Below, piece after piece: positions 45,743 through 53,107 of a DNA stretch of 54,789 nt. Both the position numbers and the translations under genes were made by a program. Location: the NCBI GenBank assembly GCA_002708985.1, contig PAPS01000004.1, positions 33,977 through 88,765 on the forward strand. The letters run 5' to 3'. Each line of letters opens with the position of its first letter. The first letter of the stretch is position 1. The notes beneath the pieces were generated by a model. That model was not told the origin of the DNA. It worked only from the letters and a program-made list of their open reading frames with translations, and made no database searches. Source of the DNA: Saprospirales bacterium. Lineage in GTDB: Bacteria; Bacteroidota; Bacteroidia; Chitinophagales; UBA8649.

Positions 45743-46153
45743 ATGAACAATGCCTTTCGATATGATATACGGGTTCGCTATGAAGAGACAGATGCCATGG
45801 GCATGGTATATTATGGAAATTATGCGCGCTATCTTGAAGTAGTGCGTGCGGAAATGATTCGAGCTGAAGGTCTATCTTATGCATTAATGGAAGAACAAGG
45901 CGTTCTAATGCCCGTACTGCGCATGAATATAACATATCGCGGTATTGCTGTTTACGATGATCTTATTCAAGCTAAGGCTATTATTCTTGGAGAAATCGGC
46001 AAGACGATAACTTATAAAACGGAATTGATTGTGAAAGACCAGCTAATTAATGAAAGTGAAGTGGAATTAATCTTTTTAGATCGATCACATAGGCGACCAG
46101 TGGCTTGTCCTTCCGCTTTTGTCGCGGCATTAGAAAAATATTGTGTCCTCTAA
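45743..46153 (+). CDS. YbgC/4HBT-family acyl-CoA thioesterase
   Basis: A 136-residue hotdog-fold thioesterase. The family motif VRYEETDAMGMVYYGNYARYLEVVRAE is split between the catalytic Asp (TDAMG) and the helix; MNITYRGIAVYDD and a LIFLDRSHRRPV strand follow. It cleaves acyl-CoA or acyl-ACP esters; E. coli YbgC acts on phospholipid precursors. A hotdog thioesterase also releases DHNA-CoA in some menaquinone pathways, but this copy is far from the men genes. Confidence 0.9.
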   Translation: MNNAFRYDIRVRYEETDAMGMVYYGNYARYLEVVRAEMIRAEGLSYALMEEQGVLMPVLRMNITYRGIAVYDDLIQAKAIILGEIGKTITYKTELIVKDQLINESEVELIFLDRSHRRPVACPSAFVAALEKYCVL

Positions 46154-46161
46154 ATTCTGTT

Positions 46162-46974
46162 ATGATGATTATTTATTGGCTAGTAACCTTCGTACAGGTG
46201 GTAATTGAGAGTTTTCGAAAGCATCCCATTGATCTTCGGGCGCAGGCTGTGGCCTTTAGTTTTTATGTAGCCATTTTCCCTTTTATTTCCCTCTTTTATG
46301 AAGTAGTCGATCAACTTGATGATAAACTTTCCATGGTTCATTTTGAGCCGAGTATTTCTTTTTTGTTTCCTTCGAGTATAGGAAGTAGTGTTTTTGTGGA
46401 CAATGTGTCGCATGGTTATGATAGCCAATCTATATGGACGGTATTACTCAGTGTTGTGATGTTGCTATACTTTACATCAAAGGGAATGGTCATGCTGATC
46501 CGTGCTATGAATAAGGTCGAAAATCACTATGAATCCTGGGGTTATTTTCGTAATAAGTCAGTGGGTTTTGGCTTGACCATTATGCTCCTCACAAGTGTTA
46601 TACTTCTTTTTGGACTTAATGCCTATGCGCTACAGCAGTCCTCAACTTTCCATTCTATTATTACTGGTCTAATTAAATTCGCTCTTTTGGTGCTTAATAT
46701 TGCGTTGATTCACCGCTATGGTAGCAGTATCAAGCGAAAAGAGCGTTTCTTTTCACCAGGCACCTTCCTGACCGCAATCGGCCTCTTTGCGCTGTCTATC
46801 ATATACAGTTGGATTCAGACACACTTTTTTGCCCACAAGTCGGTCGGTGGAATTATTGGCCAAAATCTATCCTTGCTGCTCTGGCTTTACTTCTGCGCAA
46901 TCTTCGTTCTGCTCGGGCACGATATTAATGATGCTATTACTCAGACGAGAGCAAAACACATTGCAGAAAAGTAA
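46162..46974 (+). CDS. YihY/BrkB-family membrane protein
   Basis: A 270-residue inner-membrane protein with about six helices. The start VIESFRKHPIDLRAQAVAFSFYVAIFP (in parts) is the family's AxxxAfy-phase signature; later SKGMVMLIRAMNKV, a basic linker (SSIKRKER), FFSPGTFLTAIGLF and VGGIIGQNLSLLLWLYFCA. Once annotated ribonuclease BN, it is now regarded as a membrane protein of unknown role, perhaps in lipid or envelope homeostasis. The ATG at 46162, 8 nt after the thioesterase stop, is preferred to an in-frame start at 46105 inside that gene. Confidence 0.85.
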   Translation: MMIIYWLVTFVQVVIESFRKHPIDLRAQAVAFSFYVAIFPFISLFYEVVDQLDDKLSMVHFEPSISFLFPSSIGSSVFVDNVSHGYDSQSIWTVLLSVVMLLYFTSKGMVMLIRAMNKVENHYESWGYFRNKSVGFGLTIMLLTSVILLFGLNAYALQQSSTFHSIITGLIKFALLVLNIALIHRYGSSIKRKERFFSPGTFLTAIGLFALSIIYSWIQTHFFAHKSVGGIIGQNLSLLLWLYFCAIFVLLGHDINDAITQTRAKHIAEK

Positions 46975-47014
46975 CAGTGTACAAGGAATCTTCTGCTGTG
47001 GAAGAAATAGCATC

Positions 47015-47032
47015 CAACTCGTCTAAGAGTTG
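47015..47032. repeat. inverted repeat CAACTC-GTCTAA-GAGTTG before the B12 operon promoter
   Basis: A perfect 6-bp stem with a 6-nt loop, ending 1 nt before the -7 element of the cobalamin operon and 41 nt after the YihY stop. It may end the upstream transcript (a T/A-rich stretch follows) or serve as an operator. Confidence 0.35.
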
Positions 47033-47033
47033 T

Positions 47034-47041
47034 TATATTTG
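47034..47041 (+). promoter_or_regulatory. -7 promoter element TATATTTG of the cobalamin operon
   Basis: Exact match to the Bacteroidota consensus TAnnTTTG. Transcription would start about 4-7 nt downstream, which is just where the P1 stem of the riboswitch begins (47045). No convincing -33 TTG was found. Confidence 0.6.
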
Positions 47042-47044
47042 CTG

Positions 47045-47205
47045 TGTAAGGTGCTTGGTAAAAGAAGTGAAAAGGGAATATGGTGAAAATCCATAGCTGT
47101 CCTCGCAACTGTAAGTCCTTGAGGCTTATGCAACAGTCCACTGTGACAAATATATAGTCATGGGAAGGCGCATGAGATGGGATAAGTCAGGAGACCTGCC
47201 TTACA
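47045..47205 (+). ncRNA. cobalamin riboswitch aptamer
   Basis: All conserved blocks of the Cbl riboswitch occur in order. P1 is formed by TGTAAGG (47045-47051) with CCTTACA (47199-47205), a perfect 7-bp pair. GGTGCTTGGT opens the core, then AAGGGAAT, GGTGAAAATCC, GCTGTCCTCGCAACTGTAA, the B12-box region CAGTCCACTGTG, ATGGGAAGGCGCATG and the closing GTCAGGAGACCTGCC. The overall plan, with peripheral stems around the four-way core, suggests the class I (adenosylcobalamin-type) group, though ligand form cannot be read with certainty. It sits in the leader of the four-gene uptake operon, where cobalamin normally lowers expression. Confidence 0.96.
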
Positions 47206-47219
47206 GTATTTTTAATAGG

Positions 47220-47235
47220 GTGCCGAGGAGTGCAC
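47220..47235 (+). promoter_or_regulatory. expression-platform hairpin with AGGAG in its loop (L13-like)
   Basis: GTGC (47220-47223) pairs with GCAC (47232-47235), exposing loop CGAGGAGT. The loop segment CGAGGA (47224-47229) is the exact complement of TCCTCG (47100-47105) in the aptamer, as expected for the L5-L13 kissing contact of Cbl riboswitches. The Shine-Dalgarno-like AGGAG (47226-47230) would be masked by that contact. The stem is short and the first in-frame ATG is 23 nt further on, so the mechanism is inferred. Confidence 0.55.
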
Positions 47236-47253
47236 GCTCTAAATGACCTTTCT

Positions 47254-49233
47254 ATGGTACGTTTTTGTATGGGGCTATTTGCTCTACTCTCTAGTGTGGT
47301 ATACGCACAGAATTCTTATGTTTTTAATGCTTCAAACTTTGTTGTTGGTGATGGACCAGATACGGCCTATCTGGTCGTAGACTTCCAATCAGCCGGCGCA
47401 TCGGACCCACCATCATCTTTTTATTGGTCGGTGGCATTTGAAGACTCAATACAAGGTTCATCCTTGCTAACCATGGTTGACAGCGTCGATGAAAATCTTT
47501 CCGTTGAATTTGTGGGTGACTTTGTTGACTCTATATCTCTTGGTACAGACTACGTTGGCAAAAATGGTGTGAATGGATTTTACTGGGGTATTTGGAGTGA
47601 TACAATAGGTGGTAATCGCTGGGTAATTAATTCAGGCTCATCAGAATGGGTTCAACCCAACACCTATTATGGTCTTTCTTTTACAGATTTTGCTCCAGCA
47701 GTTACTCCTGATACTGCCGTCGCAGTAAATGATGTGCGTGACTTTTCATTTTTAGATATCCAACTATGGTCAGGGGCAGGGAGTGACTCCGCAATTCTTG
47801 TTATCGACTTTTTAAATACTTCGGGCATTCCTGAATCTTTTGCTTGGGGTATCCTATTTAATGATAGTATTTCAGCAAATGAGTTATTACAGCTTGCCGA
47901 TCAGTTAAATCCCGACCTCCAAATTGGAATAGCGGGAATATACCTTAATGATATTGTATACCAAGGAATTGAAGGGCTAGCAGGAAGTCCAAATTATTGG
48001 AATACCTGGTCGAGTACTACGAACGGGTATTGGATAACAAATGCTGGACTATCAACTGTTCTAAATAATGGAGATTGGTTTGGATGCTCTTATTCAAACT
48101 ATCCACCGGCTATTTTTCCCCGCTCTCCAAAACCCGCGCTAGTAAACAATATGTATACCTACAATAAGTCGAACTTTGTCATTGGATCAGGGTCAGACAC
48201 AGCTTACCTTGTTGTAGACTTCCAGTCAGCCGGTGCTTACGACCCACCTTCATCCTTCTATTGGTCGGTGGCTTTCGATGATTCCATAGCAGGATTTCAA
48301 ATGGTTAATGATGTAATTTTTGCTGACGAGAACCTTAATATTTTCGATATTTTTGGCAATATTGATAGCGTTTCGTTGGGCGGTGATTACACAGGTAAAT
48401 CATTAGAAAATAATAAGGCGTGGGCTTTCTGGAAGAGTTATGCTGGATCCAACCGATGGACACTTTCCTCCTCATGGACAGACCGAGTCTATCCCAACGA
48501 ATACTACGGCTTATCCTTTACAGATACAGCTAACCTTGTCGGGCCTGATACCGCTGTGGCTATCAATAATCCAATTGATTTTACAGCAGAAAGTCTTGTT
48601 GAGTGGGCAGGATCGGGTAGTGATTCTGCTATTCTAGTTATTGATTTTCTTAATGAGTCAGGTCTTCCAAAGTCCTATGCTTGGGGCTTATTATTTAATG
48701 ATAGCATTAGTGCTGAAGAGTTGTTACAATTAGCAGAGCAGACCTACTTTGCCTTATCAGTTGATGCTGCTGGAGGTTTTCTAAATGATATCATCTACCA
48801 AACTGATTCAGGCTTAGCAGACAATCCGTATTATTGGAGTACTTGGTCGACTACCACAAATGGCTATTGGATGACCAATGTAGGCCTATCGACTGTGATT
48901 AAAAATGGGGATTGGTTTGGATGTTCTTATCCGAATTACCCTCCAAATATCTTCCCAAGGTCACCTGTCCCTGCGCAAGGAGTCAATCCTGGGATTGAAA
49001 TTCTTGATGCCAATTTGCTTAAGGTGTGGCCTAATCCAAGTGCTGAATCCGTCGAGATAACTTGTGATTATCCGATTAAAAGTATTGATGTTATTCGGAG
49101 TAATGGTCAAGGCGTAAAATTTGACGTCATTTACAATCGTATTGAGTGGCTAACTTCTTGGAAGGGTATCGCCTTAGTGGTGGTTACGCTGAAGGATGGT
49201 CGATCTGTGATTAAGCCTATACTGCGTTTATGA
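47254..49233 (+). CDS. T9SS-sorted surface protein with four repeated modules; B12-operon gene 1
   Basis: A 659-residue exported protein: signal peptide MVRFCMGLFALLSSVVYAQ, two tandem blocks of about 278 residues, then a T9SS type-A sorting domain (LLKVWPNPSAESVEI to the C-terminus). Each block has an A module (GPDTAYLVVDFQSAG then SSFYWSVAFEDSI) and a B module (GSDSAILVIDFLN then ESFAWGILFNDSISANELL), so the order is A-B-A-B. All four share a G-S-D-x-A-x-L-V-x-D-F strand and a W-x-x-x-F-x-D-S-I strand; B modules end with NGDWFGCSY and PPxIFPRSP. No catalytic signature is visible. Place directly behind the riboswitch suggests a cobalamin- or corrinoid-binding surface protein (inference). An in-frame GTG at 47230 is the only other start. 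Confidence 0.85.
   Translation: MVRFCMGLFALLSSVVYAQNSYVFNASNFVVGDGPDTAYLVVDFQSAGASDPPSSFYWSVAFEDSIQGSSLLTMVDSVDENLSVEFVGDFVDSISLGTDYVGKNGVNGFYWGIWSDTIGGNRWVINSGSSEWVQPNTYYGLSFTDFAPAVTPDTAVAVNDVRDFSFLDIQLWSGAGSDSAILVIDFLNTSGIPESFAWGILFNDSISANELLQLADQLNPDLQIGIAGIYLNDIVYQGIEGLAGSPNYWNTWSSTTNGYWITNAGLSTVLNNGDWFGCSYSNYPPAIFPRSPKPALVNNMYTYNKSNFVIGSGSDTAYLVVDFQSAGAYDPPSSFYWSVAFDDSIAGFQMVNDVIFADENLNIFDIFGNIDSVSLGGDYTGKSLENNKAWAFWKSYAGSNRWTLSSSWTDRVYPNEYYGLSFTDTANLVGPDTAVAINNPIDFTAESLVEWAGSGSDSAILVIDFLNESGLPKSYAWGLLFNDSISAEELLQLAEQTYFALSVDAAGGFLNDIIYQTDSGLADNPYYWSTWSTTTNGYWMTNVGLSTVIKNGDWFGCSYPNYPPNIFPRSPVPAQGVNPGIEILDANLLKVWPNPSAESVEITCDYPIKSIDVIRSNGQGVKFDVIYNRIEWLTSWKGIALVVVTLKDGRSVIKPILRL
47311..48147 (+). 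repeat. first copy of an about 278-residue coding repeat (modules A1-B1)
   Basis: Encodes residues from NSYVFNASNF to FPRSPKPA. It aligns end to end with 48148-48980 at the protein level with few gaps; the DNA has diverged at many third positions, so the duplication is not recent. Module B1 begins near 47761. Confidence 0.8.
48148..48980 (+). repeat. second copy of the about 278-residue coding repeat (modules A2-B2)
   Basis: Encodes residues from NMYTYNKSNF to FPRSPVPA. The A2 module shares TAYLVVDFQSAGA and DPPSSFYWSVAF with A1; B2 shares GSDSAILVIDFLN, LLFNDSIS and TTTNGYWMTN-type strands with B1. Module B2 begins near 48600. Confidence 0.8.
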
Positions 49234-50144
49234 TTCTAAGACTTACCGTGTTGATGGCCCTCATTGCTCGTTGGGGCTGGTCTCAAATAAGTTATACGGA
49301 CCCTGCTATTATGTTCTGGGGAGATAGTGTTCAAATCGTGCGTGGATATCAGGACCTTGCAGATACTTCGCTAGGCGTAGCGGGTTATGGCATGGTATCA
49401 GATGCGCTTGGAGAAGCGGATGGTAATGTTGTGAGCCTTGGTGATGGGGGAGAGGCTACTTATTTTTTTGCTTCAGGAATTCCGAATGGTAGTGGACCTG
49501 ACATAGCCATTTTTGAAAATGCTATGGATATGGGAGACGGTCAGTTCTTTGCGGAGCTCGCATTTGTAGAAGTATCTGTAGATGGCATTGAGTTTTATCG
49601 ATTCCCTTGCCAATCACTTACCCAGACCAATGGGCAAATTAACGGTTTTGGAGGTATCATGGCCTATGACATTCAAGGGTTTGCAGGTATTCACCCAGCT
49701 CAAATCGGGACGCTTTTTAATCTAGAAGAAATCGATGCACTTGACCCATTGGATACGATTTACTTTGTTCGATGTGTTGATGTAATTGGAATTGTAGACC
49801 CTTCATTGGGGAGTTACGATAGTCAGGGAAATCTTGTAAATGATCCTTACCCTACGCCTTATGCTTCTTCTGGTTTTGATATCGATGCAGTGGCATATGT
49901 CAAGGATTATAATGCACCTACGTCTATAGAAACTATCGCTAATCTTTCTAATTCAGCAATAATCCTCAATGCAGGACAACCACTAACTTCTTATATCAAT
50001 GATGAACTTTGGGTAGTAGACACAAAAGGAATGAAGACTCCGATAACGTCACAGACAGAGGTGATTAAAGGCTATCAGTGGATTGTAGAATACAACCAAT
50101 TAGGTAATCAATGGACAGTTGTCGAGGTTATTTTAGGCGTGTAG
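49230..50144 (+). CDS. secreted protein of B12-operon gene 2, with probable degenerate T9SS sorting domain
   Basis: A 304-residue protein with a signal peptide (MILRLTVLMALIARWGWSQ). The body carries VVSLGDGGEATYFF, GSGPDIAIFENAMDMG, FFAELAFVEVSVDGIEFYRF, QINGFGG and DPYPTPYASSGFDIDAVAYV. I recall this set of motifs from uncharacterised cell-surface proteins of diverse bacteria. Acidic clusters (DGGE, PDIAIFEN, GFDIDA) could bind metal. The last about 75 residues (from SIETIANL) keep the strand pattern of a type-A sorting domain (IILNAGQPL, LWVVDTKGMKTPI, WTVVEVILGV) without the PNP motif. ATGA overlap with gene 1 and 34-nt overlap with the receptor gene show tight coupling. Function unknown; a role in B12 capture is inferred. 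Confidence 0.8.
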   Translation: MILRLTVLMALIARWGWSQISYTDPAIMFWGDSVQIVRGYQDLADTSLGVAGYGMVSDALGEADGNVVSLGDGGEATYFFASGIPNGSGPDIAIFENAMDMGDGQFFAELAFVEVSVDGIEFYRFPCQSLTQTNGQINGFGGIMAYDIQGFAGIHPAQIGTLFNLEEIDALDPLDTIYFVRCVDVIGIVDPSLGSYDSQGNLVNDPYPTPYASSGFDIDAVAYVKDYNAPTSIETIANLSNSAIILNAGQPLTSYINDELWVVDTKGMKTPITSQTEVIKGYQWIVEYNQLGNQWTVVEVILGV

Positions 50145-52060
50145 TATTTCTATTTGTTTCGTGCATGGGATTTGCATCGAGCTATGGCCAACTGCTTGAA
50201 CATGATTCGATTGTGGTCAGTGAGGACTCTACCGCGTTCTCAGAAATGCTTTGCGGTGTCGTCATTCGACCAATTCCGCTTTCTAATTTTCCGTCACTTC
50301 ATAAGGCCCTAAATCCTAAAATAGAGTCAAGTTTAAATAGCTTTGCTTCAGAAAAGGGTATTCAAATCAGGCATTATGGCACAGGTCAGCTTTCCAGCCT
50401 AAGCTTTCGAGGAATGTCTGCTGCTCATACCCAGGTCTCATTTAATGGACTTAGAATTAACTCTCCTGATATCAGCCAAGTTAATGCGAGCATCTTACCC
50501 TTGAGCGGTCGTGAGGATTTATCATTTGATGCTAGTCATGTTACTGCGGGTGGCATGCTTAATATTGCATCACCTCAACTAAGTCAAAATGCTTTAAGGA
50601 TACGACAGGTTATGGGTACATATCGCCACATAGCCCATGATGTCGGATGGGATAAAGTCTATGACAATGGATATCTATCAGTTACTGGGGGGTATGACTT
50701 TACGAAAAATAATTTTCGCTATCAGGTGATGAGTCTTCCTGGCCAGCCCTATCAGCGATTGCAAGATGCGGATACGAGAAGGGCATTCTATCAGGCACAT
50801 TGGAGGAACATGCTTTGGGTTGGCGGACGAAGCGAAGGATATCTCGAGCTTTCGTCGTACACCCAACATTCTAATGCAAGCATACCGCCTACAGTTTTCG
50901 AATTGCGCAGTACTGAATCCATTCGTGAGCTAAATACTGGCCATGTTGCACAGGCTAACATCTACTTAAATACAAAAACATTGTGGGATATATATTATGC
51001 GCCGCTTGTAGGTTTGCGGACGTATCAAAGTCAGTTCTCGTTATTTGAGGGTAGTGAACTTAAAGAGAATCGATCCCGATCCGCTCAGTTATCCAATCGA
51101 TTAGAATTGAGCTGGCGTAAGAAAATCTTTCTATCCTATCAGGGTAATCTTTATTATGATAGGCTTACTACCAATAACTACGGTGGAAGCCAATATCGTC
51201 AGTGGGAAATCAATGAGTCCTATCGAATAAGCTGGCACCTCAAACCTTGGTTCAAGACAAAGCTGCAAGCCAATCTTGTCGCATTAGAAAATTATAGTCC
51301 TAGATTGCTGCCTCAAGGAGAGGTATCAGGATCTGTATCTTTTGGACAAGAGGACACCGGCCAATATGCCAGTCCAACAAAACCCTTTACACTATCGTAT
51401 TCCTTAAATTATTGGCAGTCTCAGCGTTGGCCATCGCTGAATGACCGATATTGGATAAACAGTGGGAATCCTGATCTACGTCCTGAGTTTAGTCAAACAG
51501 GGGAGTTATCGCTTGCCGTAGAACAAAATAATAGAGCCCTTCTTCAGTTGAAGACGTATTACTCGCATTTGACGGATTACATATTGTGGCTGCCTCAGTC
51601 CTCTCAGCAATGGATGCCAGAAAATATTGGGGAAGTCCGAAGCTATGGGGGTGAGCTAACGCTTGGTGTACGAAGGGATTTTAATCGGATGCATTTGGCT
51701 TGGTCTAGCACGTTGGCCAGGCGCTATATTGAAAAAATATCAGCACAAGGCGTCGTTGATCGAGTGCCCTATATTGCGAACTATCAGTGGGATAGCAAAG
51801 TAACATGGTCTTGGCGCGATTGGATTGTGCAAACGATAATACAGGGAGAATCATCCCGCTACGTTGACCAATCGACGACGTTAAGTCCCTATACTACCTG
51901 TAGTTTATATGTTGCTAAAAATTGGCGATGGAAAAATCAACGCCTTGAAACATCTTTTGCTTGGAATAACGTTACGTTTACACAATATCAAACCATTGTT
52001 GGATATGCGACACCACAAACTGCCCTTGATGTCACGCTGGCTTGGCATCTTACTCCTTAG
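50111..52060 (+). CDS. BtuB-like TonB-dependent receptor, B12-operon gene 3
   Basis: A 649-residue outer-membrane receptor with signal peptide (VVFLFVSCMGFASSYGQ). The plug domain has IQIRHYGTGQLSSLSFRGMS, AAHTQVSFNGLRINSPD and AGGMLNIASPQ; the barrel includes TKPFTLSYSLNYWQS, LNDRYWINSGNPDLRPEFSQ (the conserved late-barrel motif) and ends with DVTLAWHLTP. It has no carboxypeptidase-like N-terminal domain and no SusD partner, as in BtuB. Control by the upstream cobalamin riboswitch makes cobalamin or another corrinoid the likely ligand. It overlaps gene 2 by 34 nt and gene 4 by 32 nt. Confidence 0.85.
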   Translation: MDSCRGYFRRVVFLFVSCMGFASSYGQLLEHDSIVVSEDSTAFSEMLCGVVIRPIPLSNFPSLHKALNPKIESSLNSFASEKGIQIRHYGTGQLSSLSFRGMSAAHTQVSFNGLRINSPDISQVNASILPLSGREDLSFDASHVTAGGMLNIASPQLSQNALRIRQVMGTYRHIAHDVGWDKVYDNGYLSVTGGYDFTKNNFRYQVMSLPGQPYQRLQDADTRRAFYQAHWRNMLWVGGRSEGYLELSSYTQHSNASIPPTVFELRSTESIRELNTGHVAQANIYLNTKTLWDIYYAPLVGLRTYQSQFSLFEGSELKENRSRSAQLSNRLELSWRKKIFLSYQGNLYYDRLTTNNYGGSQYRQWEINESYRISWHLKPWFKTKLQANLVALENYSPRLLPQGEVSGSVSFGQEDTGQYASPTKPFTLSYSLNYWQSQRWPSLNDRYWINSGNPDLRPEFSQTGELSLAVEQNNRALLQLKTYYSHLTDYILWLPQSSQQWMPENIGEVRSYGGELTLGVRRDFNRMHLAWSSTLARRYIEKISAQGVVDRVPYIANYQWDSKVTWSWRDWIVQTIIQGESSRYVDQSTTLSPYTTCSLYVAKNWRWKNQRLETSFAWNNVTFTQYQTIVGYATPQTALDVTLAWHLTP

Positions 52061-53102
52061 TCTACTCCTAATTGCAGGATGTAAGAAAGACGACTTCGTC
52101 TGCCTTGATGGTCTTGTAGTTTACGAGGCCGAATCCCTTGCAGAAGGTATAGATTTATCAGATTACGTCATTATTGCATGTGAAGGTGGCTTTACACGAG
52201 GTAATGCATCCATTGATTTGTATAATCCATCTAATGGCGATCTTCTTCCTAATGCCTTCGCTGATCAGGCAGGTTATGCCCTTGGTGATATTCTACAAGA
52301 TGTCTATTGGACAAATAATGATTTGATTTTAGTAGTGAATAATTCTCAAAAAATTGAGATACTCGATCCGAATAATCTAAGGCTGCGAAAAACCATTGCA
52401 GGCTTTGTATCTCCGAGGTATGTCCATATAAACGATGAGGGAGCAATTTATGTATCAGACCTGTTTAGCCGTCAGTTTATTCGTAGTGACCCCCAATCGG
52501 GTTGTATTAATGCTTCCATTGATCTCTATGGATGGACAGAGTATATTTTTCCCTATCGTTCAAACGACCTAGCGGTACTCCATCGATCAGTATATGGTCA
52601 GGGCTCACCGATATCGGAAGTGTTATTATTGTCAGAGGATTTAGAATTAAGAGATAATATTATACTTCCGGAAGATCCTATCCAAATGGTAAAAGGAAAT
52701 GAAGATCATCTATTCTACGTCCTGTGCTTAGGGAATGCCTCTAATGATATCGCAGGTCAGATTGTTGAAGTCAATTTGTTAAACAAAACAACAAGAGAAA
52801 TTATTCGCTTTAATGAAGACCGCCCCAATCGTATTGCCTTCGATAAAAATTATAATACCCTATATTTTAACCTGACCTCGGAAATCTTCAAAATTGTGGG
52901 TGATACTCTGCCTTCCCTGGCTTGGAATACAACGGCGCAGTCAATCTATGGTCTCAGCATTTTGAATAATGGGGATGTCATTGTATCGGATGCCAAAGAT
53001 TTTGTCAGTAATGGAGCCATTGAGCACTATGATGCTAACGGAAACTTGATTCGAAGGGTAGACGTGGGTTATGTGCCTTCCGAGGTGGTGGATCACCCCT
53101 GA
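52029..53102 (+). CDS. BtuG-like (DUF5074/YncE-type) beta-propeller lipoprotein, B12-operon gene 4
   Basis: A 357-residue lipoprotein from the ATG at 52029: signal WLGILLLSLLLIAGC with lipobox L-I-A-G-C. The body is a beta-propeller. Features shared with BtuG-type DUF5074 proteins are GFTRGNASIDLYNPSNGDLL, YALGDILQD, LILVVNNSQKIEILDPNNL, FVSPRYVHINDEGAIYVSD and a late NRIAFDKNYNTLYFN strand. In Bacteroides, BtuG is a surface lipoprotein that binds B12 very tightly and caps BtuB, and this gene is likewise coupled to a BtuB-like receptor gene (32-nt overlap). An in-frame start at 51909 lies deep in the receptor gene and is rejected. Last gene of the operon, 5 nt from the convergent mnmA. Confidence 0.85.
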   Translation: MSRWLGILLLSLLLIAGCKKDDFVCLDGLVVYEAESLAEGIDLSDYVIIACEGGFTRGNASIDLYNPSNGDLLPNAFADQAGYALGDILQDVYWTNNDLILVVNNSQKIEILDPNNLRLRKTIAGFVSPRYVHINDEGAIYVSDLFSRQFIRSDPQSGCINASIDLYGWTEYIFPYRSNDLAVLHRSVYGQGSPISEVLLLSEDLELRDNIILPEDPIQMVKGNEDHLFYVLCLGNASNDIAGQIVEVNLLNKTTREIIRFNEDRPNRIAFDKNYNTLYFNLTSEIFKIVGDTLPSLAWNTTAQSIYGLSILNNGDVIVSDAKDFVSNGAIEHYDANGNLIRRVDVGYVPSEVVDHP

Positions 53103-53107
53103 TATCT

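Noticed and set aside
46975-47033. tRNA or other structured RNA before the B12 operon
   Set aside because: Only a 6-bp hairpin is present; no cloverleaf or conserved tRNA positions. No tRNA was found in any other gap either.
47243-47380. 45-codon hydrophobic ORF with AGGAG 12 nt upstream, out of frame with B12-operon gene 1
   Set aside because: It overlaps the signal peptide of gene 1, which is a clear signal peptide in its own frame; hydrophobicity here is a by-product of the shifted frame. Kept only as a point to test for leader translation.
47311-48980. Long repeats suggesting a CRISPR or tandem DNA array
   Set aside because: The repeats are coding, about 830 nt each and diverged at the DNA level; they are duplicated protein modules.
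51909-52028. Upstream extension of the BtuG-like gene
   Set aside because: The 40 extra residues lie in the receptor barrel frame overlap and would bury the lipoprotein signal.
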